DNA of 64,000 bases from Allosphingosinicella sp042666435 (GCF_042666435.1 NZ_JBHTDC010000002.1:1-64000), one strand, 5' to 3'; positions 43,622 to 51,918 are shown, numbered from the stretch's first letter. Numbers and translations are program-made. Notes: generated by a model not told the origin, from the letters alone.

Positions 43622-44598
43622 CAGGCGGCCTCCCCGCGCGCGCCGTCGCCGAAGAACAAGGCGAGCGTCTCCGCCGCCGCGGCGCGCACCTCGGGATGGG
43701 GATCGGCGGATCCCATCGCCTCCAGCACCGGAAGCGCCGCCTCCGCGTCGAGCGCGAGCAGCTCGCGCATCAGGTACCAGCGCGTATAGAAAGGCGAACG
43801 CTCGATCAGCCGGGCGACGAGCGGCGCCGCGTCCGTCCGCCCCATGACCCTGAGCAGCGACACCATCATCTGCACCCGCGAGCTCGCCTCGTCGGTGCTG
43901 GCGGCGCCGACCATGGCCAGGCTCTCGCTGTCATATTCGACCGTCAGCGGCGCGCTCTCCGACTGGACGGCCGCCTGGAGGATGACGATGTCGGACGTGG
44001 CATGCTCGATGACGAAGCTCTGCGTCCGGCCGTCGAGCCGCACGCTTTCGCCATCCTCGATCCGGCGGCGGTCGGTCATCCGGCAATGCCCGCCCTCCTC
44101 GCCGATGAAATCCGCTTTGATCTCCGGCGCCTCCCAGAAGGACAGGGTGGCGCCGCCCGCCTTGAGGAAGCGGAAGACGGTGGTGAGCCCGGTAAAGGCG
44201 ATCGAGGTCGGCCCTCGCTTGCCGCTCTTCTTCGCGGCCAGCGCATCGGCGCTGGTGACCCCGAGCGAGATCATCACGTGCGGATCGGCATAGAGGACGA
44301 GCCCGTCGGCGATGTCGGTCGCCAGCACCAGGAAATAGGGCCGGAAGAAGGGATTTTCCGCCGCGGCCTCGATCAGCTCGCGTATCAGCGCGCCGAGATC
44401 GGCGCGGTCCATGAAGGCTTCGGCGGCGGCGAGCACGCCTTGCGCCGTCTTCGTCTCCATCGCCTGGAGATCGCGCTTCAGCGCCTCGACCGAAGGATGC
44501 TCGACCCAGCCTTGCGCGAGCTTGGCGGCGGTCTTGCTCCCGGACGCCTGCCACTCCGGATCGGCGAGCCATGCGGCCAGGTCGGCGCCAATGTACAT
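43621..44598 (-). CDS. HEAT-repeat protein of a candidate peptide-modification cassette
   Basis: A 325-aa soluble protein. Residues 1-120 are helical (TDIADGLVLYADPHVMISLG), residues about 130-230 look like a beta barrel (FRFLKAGGATLSFWEAPEIK, then VRLDGRTQSFVIEH), and residues 240-320 form HEAT-like repeats (VARLIERSPFYTRWYLMREL, then LDAEAALPVLEAM). There are no transport or kinase motifs. The ribosome site is GAGGG. It is coupled to the cupin-like gene and separated from the 47-aa peptide gene by a strong terminator hairpin. A binding or scaffold role for the peptide is suggested by the layout only. Confidence 0.8.
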   Translation of the reverse strand: MYIGADLAAWLADPEWQASGSKTAAKLAQGWVEHPSVEALKRDLQAMETKTAQGVLAAAEAFMDRADLGALIRELIEAAAENPFFRPYFLVLATDIADGLVLYADPHVMISLGVTSADALAAKKSGKRGPTSIAFTGLTTVFRFLKAGGATLSFWEAPEIKADFIGEEGGHCRMTDRRRIEDGESVRLDGRTQSFVIEHATSDIVILQAAVQSESAPLTVEYDSESLAMVGAASTDEASSRVQMMVSLLRVMGRTDAAPLVARLIERSPFYTRWYLMRELLALDAEAALPVLEAMGSADPHPEVRAAAAETLALFFGDGARGEAA

Positions 44599-44620
44599 TT
44601 AACCCTCGAATCCGCTCCCA

Positions 44621-44658
44621 ACAAAAACGCGGGCGGGAGCATCGACTGCCCCCGCCCG
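44621..44658 (-). terminator. intrinsic terminator between the small peptide gene and its partners
   Basis: CGGGCGGGAGCA (44630-44641) pairs with TGCCCCCGCCCG (44647-44658) with one G:U pair and a 5-nt loop. On the minus strand it is followed by GCGTTTTTGTT. It stands between the peptide stop codon (44691) and the HEAT-gene start (44598) and would give much more peptide mRNA than partner mRNA. Confidence 0.85.
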
Positions 44659-44690
44659 ATATCAGCTTTGCGGGCGATGCCGCAACCGGC

Positions 44691-44834
44691 TCACGGCATG
44701 TGGCGGAGCAGGATCGCGAGGCCCAGCATGATGCCGGCGCACATCGGGCCGCCGACCTCCTTCTGCTTCACCGAGCCGTGCATGCCGATGCTGGTCTTGA
44801 GCTCGGGGATGCGGGCGATGTCGATCTTGGTCAT
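44691..44834 (-). CDS. 47-residue putative precursor-like peptide with Gly-Gly motif
   Basis: A small gene found by direct translation of the minus strand. The N-terminal part is charged and helical (MTKIDIARIPELKTSIG, then HGSVKQKE), followed by VGG at residues 27-29 and a short hydrophobic tail (PMCAGIMLGLAILLRHMP) with a single Cys at residue 32. AGAGGG lies about nine bases upstream of the ATG. Gly-Gly before a short core is the cleavage pattern of many bacteriocin and RiPP leader peptides, but the tail could equally be one membrane helix. It is followed by a strong terminator and then the HEAT-repeat and cupin-like genes. No peptidase or exporter is nearby. Real coding status is likely; a precursor role is speculative. 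Confidence 0.75.
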   Translation of the reverse strand: MTKIDIARIPELKTSIGMHGSVKQKEVGGPMCAGIMLGLAILLRHMP

Positions 44835-44854
44835 TATTCTTTTCCCTCTGTTCA

Positions 44855-44864
44855 GTCGTACGAC
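44855..44864. promoter_or_regulatory. perfect 10-bp palindrome upstream of the small peptide gene
   Basis: GTCGTACGAC (44855-44864) begins 20 nt upstream of the peptide start codon, close to where transcription would begin. It could be an operator. The rest of the gap 44865-45060 shows no gene. Confidence 0.3.
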
Positions 44865-45047
44865 GGGTGAGGGAATGGGCGCTCCGGCTTGGCCAAAAGC
44901 CGCCTTTCGAAGATGACTCCGCCGGTTCGTCCGCCGCGCTCTGGCGCTTCGGACTTGCCGGTGGCGCACCCTCGAACGGACGAGCGCGCACTCCTTCCCC
45001 GATCGACCTAGTCTCGGGAAAAGCGGAAAGCTGTCGCATTCTTAATG

Positions 45048-45091
45048 AAAAAATTACCATCGCGTGGGGCGGAAAAGGCCCGCCCCCCGCG
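45048..45091 (-). terminator. terminator of the ECF sigma operon
   Basis: CGCGTGGGGCGG (45061-45072) pairs with CCGCCCCCCGCG (45080-45091), one mismatch. Six T follow on the minus strand after a 7-nt spacer (45048-45053). It starts 2 nt past the membrane-protein stop codon. Confidence 0.65.
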
Positions 45092-45093
45092 TT

Positions 45094-45717
45094 TCAGCCG
45101 CCCATGTCGCGGTCCAGGCGGGCCTCTTCGCGATATTCCAGCTCCAGCGCGCGCAGCCGCTCGAGCTCGCGTCGCAACCTGCGGTTGCCGCGCCAGAAAT
45201 AAAGGAAGGTGAGGATCACGGCGATCGAGGCGCCCGTGCCCCAGGGCCAGTCCATCACCCCTTCCACGAAGGCCGCGCCGAAGCCCGCCAGCCCCTCGCG
45301 CTCGAGGCTGTGACCGAGCAACGCGCCCAGCAGAACGCCCGGCAAGAGGAACCAGAGGCCGAAAGTGGAGCGCCTGAGGTCCGTTTCGGCATTGGCCGCG
45401 GCGACCCGGACAAGGGCGCACCGGTCGGCGGATTCGATGCTCGCCGCCATGCGGCCGAGCCGATGACGTCGCCACGAGGACCAGCCGATGCCGGCTATCG
45501 CCAATATGCCCACCGCCAGGGTCGCCGGCGCGGGTTTCAGGAACAGCGAGATGACGACAGCGGCGACCAGCAAGACGGCGATGCCGAAATCGGCGTAGCG
45601 AAGCAGCCGCGCCTTGAGGCTCGCTCGCCGCGCCAACGCGCGGAAGGCATATTCCTCCTCCTCCGACAGATCCTGCTTCCAAAGCCGCGTAATCGCGTCG
45701 AAATCGGGATCGTTCAC
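45094..45717 (-). CDS. membrane protein co-expressed with an ECF sigma factor
   Basis: A 207-aa protein starting at a GTG that overlaps the sigma-factor stop (GTGA), six bases after GGAGCG. The N-terminal 40 residues are acidic (MNDPDFDAITRLWKQDLSEE). Membrane helices follow at about 45-65, 67-85, 122-142 and 157-175 (FGIAVLLVAAVVISLFL, then FGLWFLLPGVLLGALLG), ending in a charged coiled-coil tail (LRRELERLRALELEYREEA). The position and topology suggest an anti-sigma factor or membrane sensor, although no ZAS/HxxxCxxC motif is present. Function is therefore inferred only from its coupling to the sigma gene. Confidence 0.78.
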   Translation of the reverse strand: MNDPDFDAITRLWKQDLSEEEEYAFRALARRASLKARLLRYADFGIAVLLVAAVVISLFLKPAPATLAVGILAIAGIGWSSWRRHRLGRMAASIESADRCALVRVAAANAETDLRRSTFGLWFLLPGVLLGALLGHSLEREGLAGFGAAFVEGVMDWPWGTGASIAVILTFLYFWRGNRRLRRELERLRALELEYREEARLDRDMGG

Positions 45718-46259
45718 GATTTTCGCTCCATGATGGCGCGAAGCGCGGTCTTGGCGCGCTGGCAGCGGAGCATCGCCGCATTGGTGGAGATGCCCAGTAT
45801 CTCGCCGACCTCGCCGTAGCTGAACCCCTCGAAGCACAGCACGATCGCCTCGCGCTGCGGGATCGGGAGCAGCTGGATCGAGGCGACAAGCTGTTGCTTC
45901 ATGTCCTTGTCCATCGCGATCTCGTCGGGGGGCGGGGCGGCTGACTGGAGGTCGTCCGGCAGCTCCACCTGCCTCGGTTCCCGCGCGCGCCGTGTCACGT
46001 GCGAAATGGACCGTTTCTGCGCGATGCTGGCGACGAAGGTACGCAGGGCCGCGTCGCCACGCCAAGCCGGCAACGCCACCCAGATGGCCAGCAATATATC
46101 CTGGACCAGCTCGCGGCGGAGCGCGGGATCGGCTTCGTAGGACAAGGCGATGCGGGAGATAAGGCCGGTGCAGCCGGAGGTGACCGCCTCGAACAATTGC
46201 GCGCGATCCATCCGGACGGGCACCGTGTCGGTGTCTCCAAGGCCCGCGCGTGCCGCCAT
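45714..46259 (-). CDS. ECF-type RNA polymerase sigma-70 factor
   Basis: A 181-aa protein with region 2 (LVQDILLAIWVALPAWRGDA, then RTFVASIAQKRSISHVTRR) and region 4 (LPIPQREAIVLCFEGFSYGE, then VGEILGISTNAAMLRCQRAK). It directs RNA polymerase to alternative promoters. The start at 46259 follows GAGGGGG; an ATG five codons upstream is less likely. It overlaps the downstream membrane protein, which may regulate it. It is divergent from the phosphotransferase gene. Confidence 0.9.
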   Translation of the reverse strand: MAARAGLGDTDTVPVRMDRAQLFEAVTSGCTGLISRIALSYEADPALRRELVQDILLAIWVALPAWRGDAALRTFVASIAQKRSISHVTRRAREPRQVELPDDLQSAAPPPDEIAMDKDMKQQLVASIQLLPIPQREAIVLCFEGFSYGEVGEILGISTNAAMLRCQRAKTALRAIMERKS

Positions 46260-46324
46260 CGAAATCCCCCTCATTGTCTGTTACCCCGAAGCCCGCACGG
46301 CGGCAAAGGACGAATGAGACGGGG

Positions 46325-47395
46325 ATGGACCGGAAAGCGCAGAATAGCGGCACCATCGCGGTGCGGGACGCCCACCGCTTCGACGTCGCCGGTCTCCAGA
46401 CCTGGATGGAGGAGGAAGTGGCGGGTTTCGCCGGGCCGCTGTCGGTCGAGCAGTTCAAGGGCGGCCAGTCCAACCCGACCTACCGGCTCGTCACGCCCGA
46501 CCGCTGCTACGTGCTGAGACGCAAGCCGCCCGGCAGGCTGCTGCCCGGCGCCCACGCGGTCGATCGCGAATATCGGGTCATCTCGGCGCTGGGAAAAGCA
46601 GGCTTCCCCGTCGCCGAGGCATTCGGCCTGTGCGAGGACGAGAGCGTGATCGGCACGGCCTTCTACGTGATGGAGATGGTCGAGGGTCGGATATTCTGGG
46701 AGGCGGCGCTGCCCGAAATTCCAGCGGCCGAACGCCGCGCTTATTTCGACGCGATGAACGCCGTGATCGCCCGCCTCCACACCATCGACCCCACCGCGAT
46801 CGGGCTAGGCGATTATGGCAAGCCGGGTAATTATTTCGAGCGCCAGATCGGCCGCTGGTCGAAGCAATATCTGGGCGACGCCGAGGCCGGCCGCCTGCCC
46901 GCGATGGACCGGCTGGTCGAGTGGCTGCCCGCCCATATTCCGGCCGGCGAGGAGGAAGCGCGCATCATCCATGGCGATTTCCGCTGCGACAACATGATCT
47001 TCCACCCGACCGAGCCGCGAGTGCTGGCGGTGCTGGACTGGGAGTTGTCGACGCTCGGCCACCCGCTCTCCGATTTCGCCTATCATATGATGATGTACCG
47101 GATGCCGGCCGGGCTCACCGCGGGTCTCGCCGGGATCGACCTTCGCGCGCTCAGCCTGCCCTCCGAAACGGACTATGTCGCCGCTTACTGCCGCCGCACC
47201 GGCCGCGACGGCATCCCCGACCTCGATTTCTACGTAGCGTTCAACATGTTCCGTCTCGCCGCCATCCTCCACGGCATCAAGGGCCGCCTCGCCCAAGGCA
47301 CCGCCGCCTCCGCCCATGCCGACAAGATGGTGGCAGGGCTGGAGGGACTGGCCGAACTGGCCTGGGAGCAGGCGCAACGCGCGGGGGCGCCGTGA
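46325..47395 (+). CDS. phosphotransferase family protein (APH, ACAD10/11-like)
   Basis: A 356-aa APH-type kinase with the catalytic HGDFRCDNMIF and the metal-binding VLDWELSTLGHPLSDFAY, preceded by nucleotide-loop elements (KGGQSNPTYRL). These proteins phosphorylate small hydroxy-acids or CoA derivatives and often sit beside acyl-CoA dehydrogenases, as here. The start at 46325 gives MDRKAQNSGTIAVRD. It is convergent with the acyl-CoA dehydrogenase gene, so the two form a fatty- or hydroxy-acyl catabolic pair (inference). Confidence 0.9.
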   Translation: MDRKAQNSGTIAVRDAHRFDVAGLQTWMEEEVAGFAGPLSVEQFKGGQSNPTYRLVTPDRCYVLRRKPPGRLLPGAHAVDREYRVISALGKAGFPVAEAFGLCEDESVIGTAFYVMEMVEGRIFWEAALPEIPAAERRAYFDAMNAVIARLHTIDPTAIGLGDYGKPGNYFERQIGRWSKQYLGDAEAGRLPAMDRLVEWLPAHIPAGEEEARIIHGDFRCDNMIFHPTEPRVLAVLDWELSTLGHPLSDFAYHMMMYRMPAGLTAGLAGIDLRALSLPSETDYVAAYCRRTGRDGIPDLDFYVAFNMFRLAAILHGIKGRLAQGTAASAHADKMVAGLEGLAELAWEQAQRAGAP

Positions 47396-47451
47396 CATAA
47401 CCGGCGCGGAATCGTCGGCGGGCAAGCATGTGACGGCCGCCGGGACTCGGT

Positions 47452-49245
47452 TCAGAACGCCTCCGCCGGCAGGGCCATCAGGCTCTCCGCGCCGGCTTCG
47501 ATCTTGCGCCGCTCGGCGCCCGCCTGGGGGAGGATGCGTTCGGCGTAGAAGCGGCCGGTGACGAGCTTGGCCTGGTGGAAATCGGCATCCTCGGCGCCGG
47601 CGGCCAGCGCGGCGGTCGACGCCTTGGCCATGCGCAGCCACATCAGCCCCAGGGTCACCAGGCCCATCAGGTTCATGTAGCTGTAGCTCGCCGCGCCGGC
47701 GTTGTCGGGGTTGGCCATGCCGTTCTGCATCAACCACATCGTCGCCGACTGGAGGTCGGCGACCGCCTTCTCCAGCGCCGCCGCGATGGCGGCGCTGCCT
47801 TCGCTCGCCTTGGCTTCGGCGACCTCTTCGGCGAGCAGCTTGAAATAGGCCTGGACGGCGCGACCGCCGTTCAGCGCGAGCTTTCTTCCGACCAGATCCA
47901 GCGCCTGGATGCCGTTAGCGCCCTCGTAGATCATGTTGATGCGGGCATCGCGGACGAACTGCTCCATGCCCCATTCGCGGATATAGCCGTGGCCGCCATA
48001 GACTTGCTGGCTGTTGGTCGCGACCTCATAGCCCTTGTCGGTGAGGTAGCCCTTGATGACCGGCGTCAGCAGCGAGATGAGGTCGTCGGCGGCGACCCGC
48101 TCCTCCTCGGTCTGGGCCTTGCGGGCAAGATCGACCTGGAGCGAGCCCCACAGGATGAGCGCGCGGGCGGCCTCGTTATAGGCCTTGCCCTCCATCAACA
48201 TGCGGCGGATATCCGGGTGGACGATGATCGGATCGGCCTTTTCCTCCGGCTCCTTGGCGCCGGTGAGCGAGCGGCCTTGCCTGCGATCCTTGGCGTACTG
48301 GACCGCGTTCTGGCGGGCGACCTCACCCTGGGCGAGCCCCTGGAGGCCGACCCCGAGCCGCGCCGCGTTCATCATGATGAACATCGCGGCCAGGCCCTTC
48401 TCCGGCTCGCCGACCAGCCAGCCGGTGGCGCCGTCATAATTGAGCAGGCAGGTCGAATTGCCGTGGATACCCATCTTCTCCTCGATCGAACCGCACACCA
48501 CGCCGTTGCGAGGCCCAAGCGAGCCGTCTTCCTCGACGAGGAATTTGGGAACGATGAAGAGCGAGATGCCCTTCACATTGTCGGGCGCGCCTACGCGCTT
48601 GGCGAGAACGAGATGGATGATGTTCTCGGTCAGGTCATGCTCGCCCGAGGAAATGAATATCTTGGTGCCGCTGATCCGATAGCTGCCGTCCGGCTGTTCC
48701 TCCGCCTTGGTGCGCAGCAGGCCGAGATCGGTGCCGCAATGCGGCTCCGTGAGGTTCATCGTGCCGCTCCATTCGCCCGACACCATCTTCGGCAGATATG
48801 TGGCTTTCTGCTCGTCCGAGCCTTTGATGAGGAGCGAGGCGATCACGCCCTGGGTAAGGCCGTGATACATTTCGAACGCCTGGTTGGCGGAGACGAGATA
48901 TTCGGTGATCGCGGTCGAGAGGACGTGCGGGAGACCCTGTCCCCCGAATTCCTCCGGCGCCGACAAGGTGCCCCAACCGGCTTCACGGAACCGGTCGTAG
49001 GCGTCCTTGAAGCCCGGCGGCGTGGTCACCGAGCCGTCTTCGTGGCGAATGCAGCCATGTTCGTCGCCGACCGCATTCAACGGCTGGAGAACCTGCTCGG
49101 CGAACTTCGCGCCCTCCCCAAGGATCGCCTCGACCATGTCCGGCGTCGCATTCTCGAAGCCGGGCAGGTTCGAATAGCGCTCCAGGCCGAGGAGGTGGTC
49201 GAAGATGTAGCGTGTCTCGCGGACGGGGGCGGTGTAGCTCGGCAT
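47452..49245 (-). CDS. acyl-CoA dehydrogenase (DmdC/FadE-like)
   Basis: A 597-aa FAD enzyme of the large acyl-CoA dehydrogenase class with an extra C-terminal domain. Motifs are MNLTEPHCGTDLGLL, KIFISSGEHDLTENIIH and YGGHGYIREWGMEQFVRDAR with INMIYEGANGIQALDL. It introduces a double bond into acyl-CoA. It follows the MerR regulator by 39 nt on the same strand, so it is probably co-transcribed with it and controlled by the palindrome at 49750-49765. The chain-length preference is unknown. Confidence 0.95.
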   Translation of the reverse strand: MPSYTAPVRETRYIFDHLLGLERYSNLPGFENATPDMVEAILGEGAKFAEQVLQPLNAVGDEHGCIRHEDGSVTTPPGFKDAYDRFREAGWGTLSAPEEFGGQGLPHVLSTAITEYLVSANQAFEMYHGLTQGVIASLLIKGSDEQKATYLPKMVSGEWSGTMNLTEPHCGTDLGLLRTKAEEQPDGSYRISGTKIFISSGEHDLTENIIHLVLAKRVGAPDNVKGISLFIVPKFLVEEDGSLGPRNGVVCGSIEEKMGIHGNSTCLLNYDGATGWLVGEPEKGLAAMFIMMNAARLGVGLQGLAQGEVARQNAVQYAKDRRQGRSLTGAKEPEEKADPIIVHPDIRRMLMEGKAYNEAARALILWGSLQVDLARKAQTEEERVAADDLISLLTPVIKGYLTDKGYEVATNSQQVYGGHGYIREWGMEQFVRDARINMIYEGANGIQALDLVGRKLALNGGRAVQAYFKLLAEEVAEAKASEGSAAIAAALEKAVADLQSATMWLMQNGMANPDNAGAASYSYMNLMGLVTLGLMWLRMAKASTAALAAGAEDADFHQAKLVTGRFYAERILPQAGAERRKIEAGAESLMALPAEAF

Positions 49246-49284
49246 TGCGATGGACTTCCTGTTGTGCGGGAGGACGACCGTCGG

Positions 49285-49734
49285 TCAGTCGTCGGCGCGG
49301 TTCCACTTCGTCTTGCCGCCGCTGGTCTCGGCGGTGGCGACCATGTCGATGAAGCGTTCGAGCTCGTCGATGGTGGCGTCGATGTCGACGCGCTGTTTCT
49401 TGAGCAGATCGACGCGCGCCGTGCATTTCTCGATGGTGACCCGGCGCTGCGCCTCGCGGTCGTCGCCCAGATCGTAGAGATCGATCATCTCGCGTATCTC
49501 GGCAAGGCTGAAGCCGACCCTCTTGCCGCGCAGGATCCAGGCAAGCCGCGCGCGGTCGCGCCAGCCGTAGATGCGCGACAGGCCGACCCGCTGGGGCGCG
49601 ATCAGCCCCTCATCCTCGTAGAAGCGCATCGCGCGGGCGGTGACGCCAAACTCCTCGCACAGATCGGTGATGGAATAGGTCTGAGTGCTATGCTCGGCGT
49701 GGCGAAAATCGGAATGGAGGGCGGATTGAGGCAT
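49285..49734 (-). CDS. MerR family regulator (LiuR-like)
   Basis: A 149-aa MerR-type regulator. The N-terminal winged helix-turn-helix reads TYSITDLCEEFGVTARAMRF, then YEDEGLIAPQR, and the C-terminal half is a dimerising coiled coil. There are no metal-binding cysteines in the usual place, fitting LiuR-type regulators of branched-chain amino-acid and fatty-acid breakdown. A near-perfect palindrome, TTTACGTTCACGTCAA, lies 15 nt upstream of the start, consistent with autoregulation. It is co-transcribed with the acyl-CoA dehydrogenase gene. Confidence 0.9.
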   Translation of the reverse strand: MPQSALHSDFRHAEHSTQTYSITDLCEEFGVTARAMRFYEDEGLIAPQRVGLSRIYGWRDRARLAWILRGKRVGFSLAEIREMIDLYDLGDDREAQRRVTIEKCTARVDLLKKQRVDIDATIDELERFIDMVATAETSGGKTKWNRADD

Positions 49735-49749
49735 GGCCCGGACCTCTAC

Positions 49750-49765
49750 TTTACGTTCACGTCAA
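49750..49765. promoter_or_regulatory. LiuR-type operator
   Basis: TTTACGTTCACGTCAA is a 16-bp palindrome with one mismatch, of the TTTACGT-ACGTAAA form known for LiuR regulators. It is placed just upstream of the MerR start codon on the minus strand. Confidence 0.65.
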
Positions 49766-49803
49766 CGTCAATGCGGACCCCTCTTCAACTCCAGGGAGAG
49801 GGT

Positions 49804-50319
49804 TCAGCCCGTGGGCGACATTCCCGCGCAGAGCGACTCACCGACCAGGTCCTTCGCCTTGAGCGCATCCTCCGCGGTCGCGCCCTTGCGCTGGAAGGTG
49901 GCGCCACCGAGGGTCGCGCGGGCGCCGCAATAATAAGCGCAGCCATCGGGAATGGCGGCGGGCAAGGTGATCGTCCCGCCGGAGATGCTGGCCTCGATCG
50001 CGCAGGTCTCGTCGCCGGCCATGGTCAGGTGCAAGGTTTCGCCCTCGCGCACCGCCGATCCGCTGCCCGAGCAGCTGTGCATGTTGCCGCCCCAGACGAC
50101 GAGGCCGAAGCGGGTGTCGCCGGTGCCCCGGTCGATCATGCACAATTGGTTGGTGGCGCCGGCATCGCCGCCTTCGTAGAGTCCGGTGAGGGTCGCGGTG
50201 CCGACCGCCGCCGCCACCGCATTATCGGCCGCGGCCTCGGCGCCGACGGCATTGCCCGTCTCGTCGTCGCCGGTGCCGCAGGCGCCCAGCAGCGCCAGCG
50301 CGAACAGGATTTTCTTCAT
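49804..50319 (-). CDS. hypothetical lipoprotein, 171 aa
   Basis: The N-terminus MKKILFALALLGACGTGDDE contains a lipobox (LGAC). An acidic/Ala-rich linker follows, then a beta-rich domain with Cys residues that could pair (LCMIDRGTGDTRFGLV, MHSCSGSG, GCAYYCGARATLGG). No family is recognised. An AGGGAG site fixes the start; the open frame extends far upstream, but that extension runs antisense to purF and is not coding. It is convergent with no gene on its 3' side and lies just upstream of the MerR promoter. Confidence 0.7.
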   Translation of the reverse strand: MKKILFALALLGACGTGDDETGNAVGAEAAADNAVAAAVGTATLTGLYEGGDAGATNQLCMIDRGTGDTRFGLVVWGGNMHSCSGSGSAVREGETLHLTMAGDETCAIEASISGGTITLPAAIPDGCAYYCGARATLGGATFQRKGATAEDALKAKDLVGESLCAGMSPTG

Positions 50320-50451
50320 TCCGACTCCCTGGGTTCCTGCGCCCAAGCCTAGTGAAATCCGCATCTTTTCCGAAGCTTTTTGTGACAATAGGGCGACAAA
50401 GCCGGTTCGCGCTCCTATATGCGCGGCAACTTGGCGAGCATGGGCGAGAAG

Positions 50452-51909
50452 ATGCTGACCACCCACCCTTTCGACGACGACAAATTGCGCGAGGAATGCG
50501 GCGTATTCGGCATCTGGGGCGCCGACACCGCGTCCGCGGTCGTGGCGCTCGGGCTGCACGCGCTCCAGCATCGCGGCCAGGAAGCCGCGGGCATCACCAG
50601 CTGGGACGGCCGCGCCTTCCACAGCCACCGCGCCCAAGGCCATGTCGCCGGCAATTTCGACAAGGACGACATCATTCGCAGCCTCGCCGGCCAGGCGGCG
50701 ATCGGCCATGTCCGCTATTCGACGACCGGCGAGACGGCGCTCAGGAACGTCCAGCCTTTGTTCGCGGAGCTCAGTTCCGGCGGCTTCGCGGTCGCGCATA
50801 ACGGCAATATCTCCAATGCGATGAAGGTCAGGCGCGAGCTCAACCAGCGCGGCTCGATCTTCCAGTCGACATCGGACACCGAGGTCATCATCCACCTCGT
50901 GGCGACCTCCACCTACCGGACGCTACTCGACAAGTTCATCGACGCGCTGAAGCATGTGGAGGGCGCCTACAGCCTCGTCTGCCTGACCAGCGAGGGCATG
51001 ATCGCCTGCCGCGATCCGCTCGGCATAAGGCCTCTGGTGATGGGACGGCTCGGCGACGCCTATATCTTCGCATCCGAGACGGTGGCGCTCGACGTGGTCG
51101 GCGCGACCTACATACGCTCGGTCGAGCCGGGCGAATTGATCATCGTCTCCGAACGCGGCGTCAAATCGCACCGGCCGTTCGCCGACGTGCGGCCCCGGCC
51201 GTGCATCTTCGAGCATGTCTATTTCGCGCGGCCCGACAGCATCGTCGACGGCTCTTCGGTCTATTCGGTTCGCAAGCGCATCGGCGCCGAGCTGGCGATC
51301 GAGAATCCGGTGGAGGCCGATTATGTCGTGCCGGTGCCCGATTCGGGCGTGCCGGCGGCGATCGGCTACGCCCAGCAATCGGGGATACCGTTCGAGCTCG
51401 GCATCATCCGATCGCATTACGTCGGCCGGACGTTCATCCAGCCCGGCGATCAGGTTCGGCATCTCGGCGTCAAGCTCAAGCACAATGCCAATAGCGCGCT
51501 CATCCAGGGCAGGAGCATCGTTCTCATCGACGATTCGATCGTGCGCGGGACGACCAGCCTCAAGATCGTCCAGATGCTGCGCGACGCCGGCGCGCGCGAG
51601 GTCCATATGCGGATCGCGAGCCCGCCGACGCGGCATAGCTGCTTCTACGGCGTCGACACGCCCGAACGGGCGAAATTGCTCGCGGCGCAGATGAACGTCG
51701 CGGAGATGGCCGATTACATCAACGCCGACAGCCTGGCCTTCCTGTCGATCGACGGCCTCTATCGCGCCCTGGGCGAAGATTTGCGCGAGGAAGCCCAGCC
51801 ACAGCATTGCGACGCCTGCTTCACCGGCGACTATCCGACGCGGCTCACCGATCATGAAGAGCATGAGCCCGCGGACCAGCTGGCTTTGCTAGCCGAACGC
51901 TACGCCTAG
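50452..51909 (+). CDS. purF: amidophosphoribosyltransferase
   Basis: A 485-aa enzyme for the first step of purine synthesis (PRPP plus glutamine to phosphoribosylamine). The catalytic cysteine is exposed after a short propeptide in REECGVFG. The glutaminase part contains HRGQEAAGI, and the phosphoribosyl site is VLIDDSIVRGTT. Cysteines in CFYGVDTP and CDACFTGDYP match the iron-sulfur type of PurF. The exact start is unclear (50419, 50440 or 50452); none has a strong ribosome site. It is divergent from the lipoprotein gene. Confidence 0.96.
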   Translation: MLTTHPFDDDKLREECGVFGIWGADTASAVVALGLHALQHRGQEAAGITSWDGRAFHSHRAQGHVAGNFDKDDIIRSLAGQAAIGHVRYSTTGETALRNVQPLFAELSSGGFAVAHNGNISNAMKVRRELNQRGSIFQSTSDTEVIIHLVATSTYRTLLDKFIDALKHVEGAYSLVCLTSEGMIACRDPLGIRPLVMGRLGDAYIFASETVALDVVGATYIRSVEPGELIIVSERGVKSHRPFADVRPRPCIFEHVYFARPDSIVDGSSVYSVRKRIGAELAIENPVEADYVVPVPDSGVPAAIGYAQQSGIPFELGIIRSHYVGRTFIQPGDQVRHLGVKLKHNANSALIQGRSIVLIDDSIVRGTTSLKIVQMLRDAGAREVHMRIASPPTRHSCFYGVDTPERAKLLAAQMNVAEMADYINADSLAFLSIDGLYRALGEDLREEAQPQHCDACFTGDYPTRLTDHEEHEPADQLALLAERYA

Positions 51910-51918
51910 TTGGGTCCC

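Noticed and set aside
45718..46473. N-terminal extension giving a 459-codon frame for the ECF-associated membrane protein
   Set aside because: The extension is out of frame with and opposed to the sigma factor's coding content, and a GTG with a ribosome site overlaps the sigma stop.
50320..50895. N-terminal extension of the lipoprotein gene to a 363-codon frame
   Set aside because: It runs antisense to purF, and the lipobox N-terminus with ribosome site begins at 50319.
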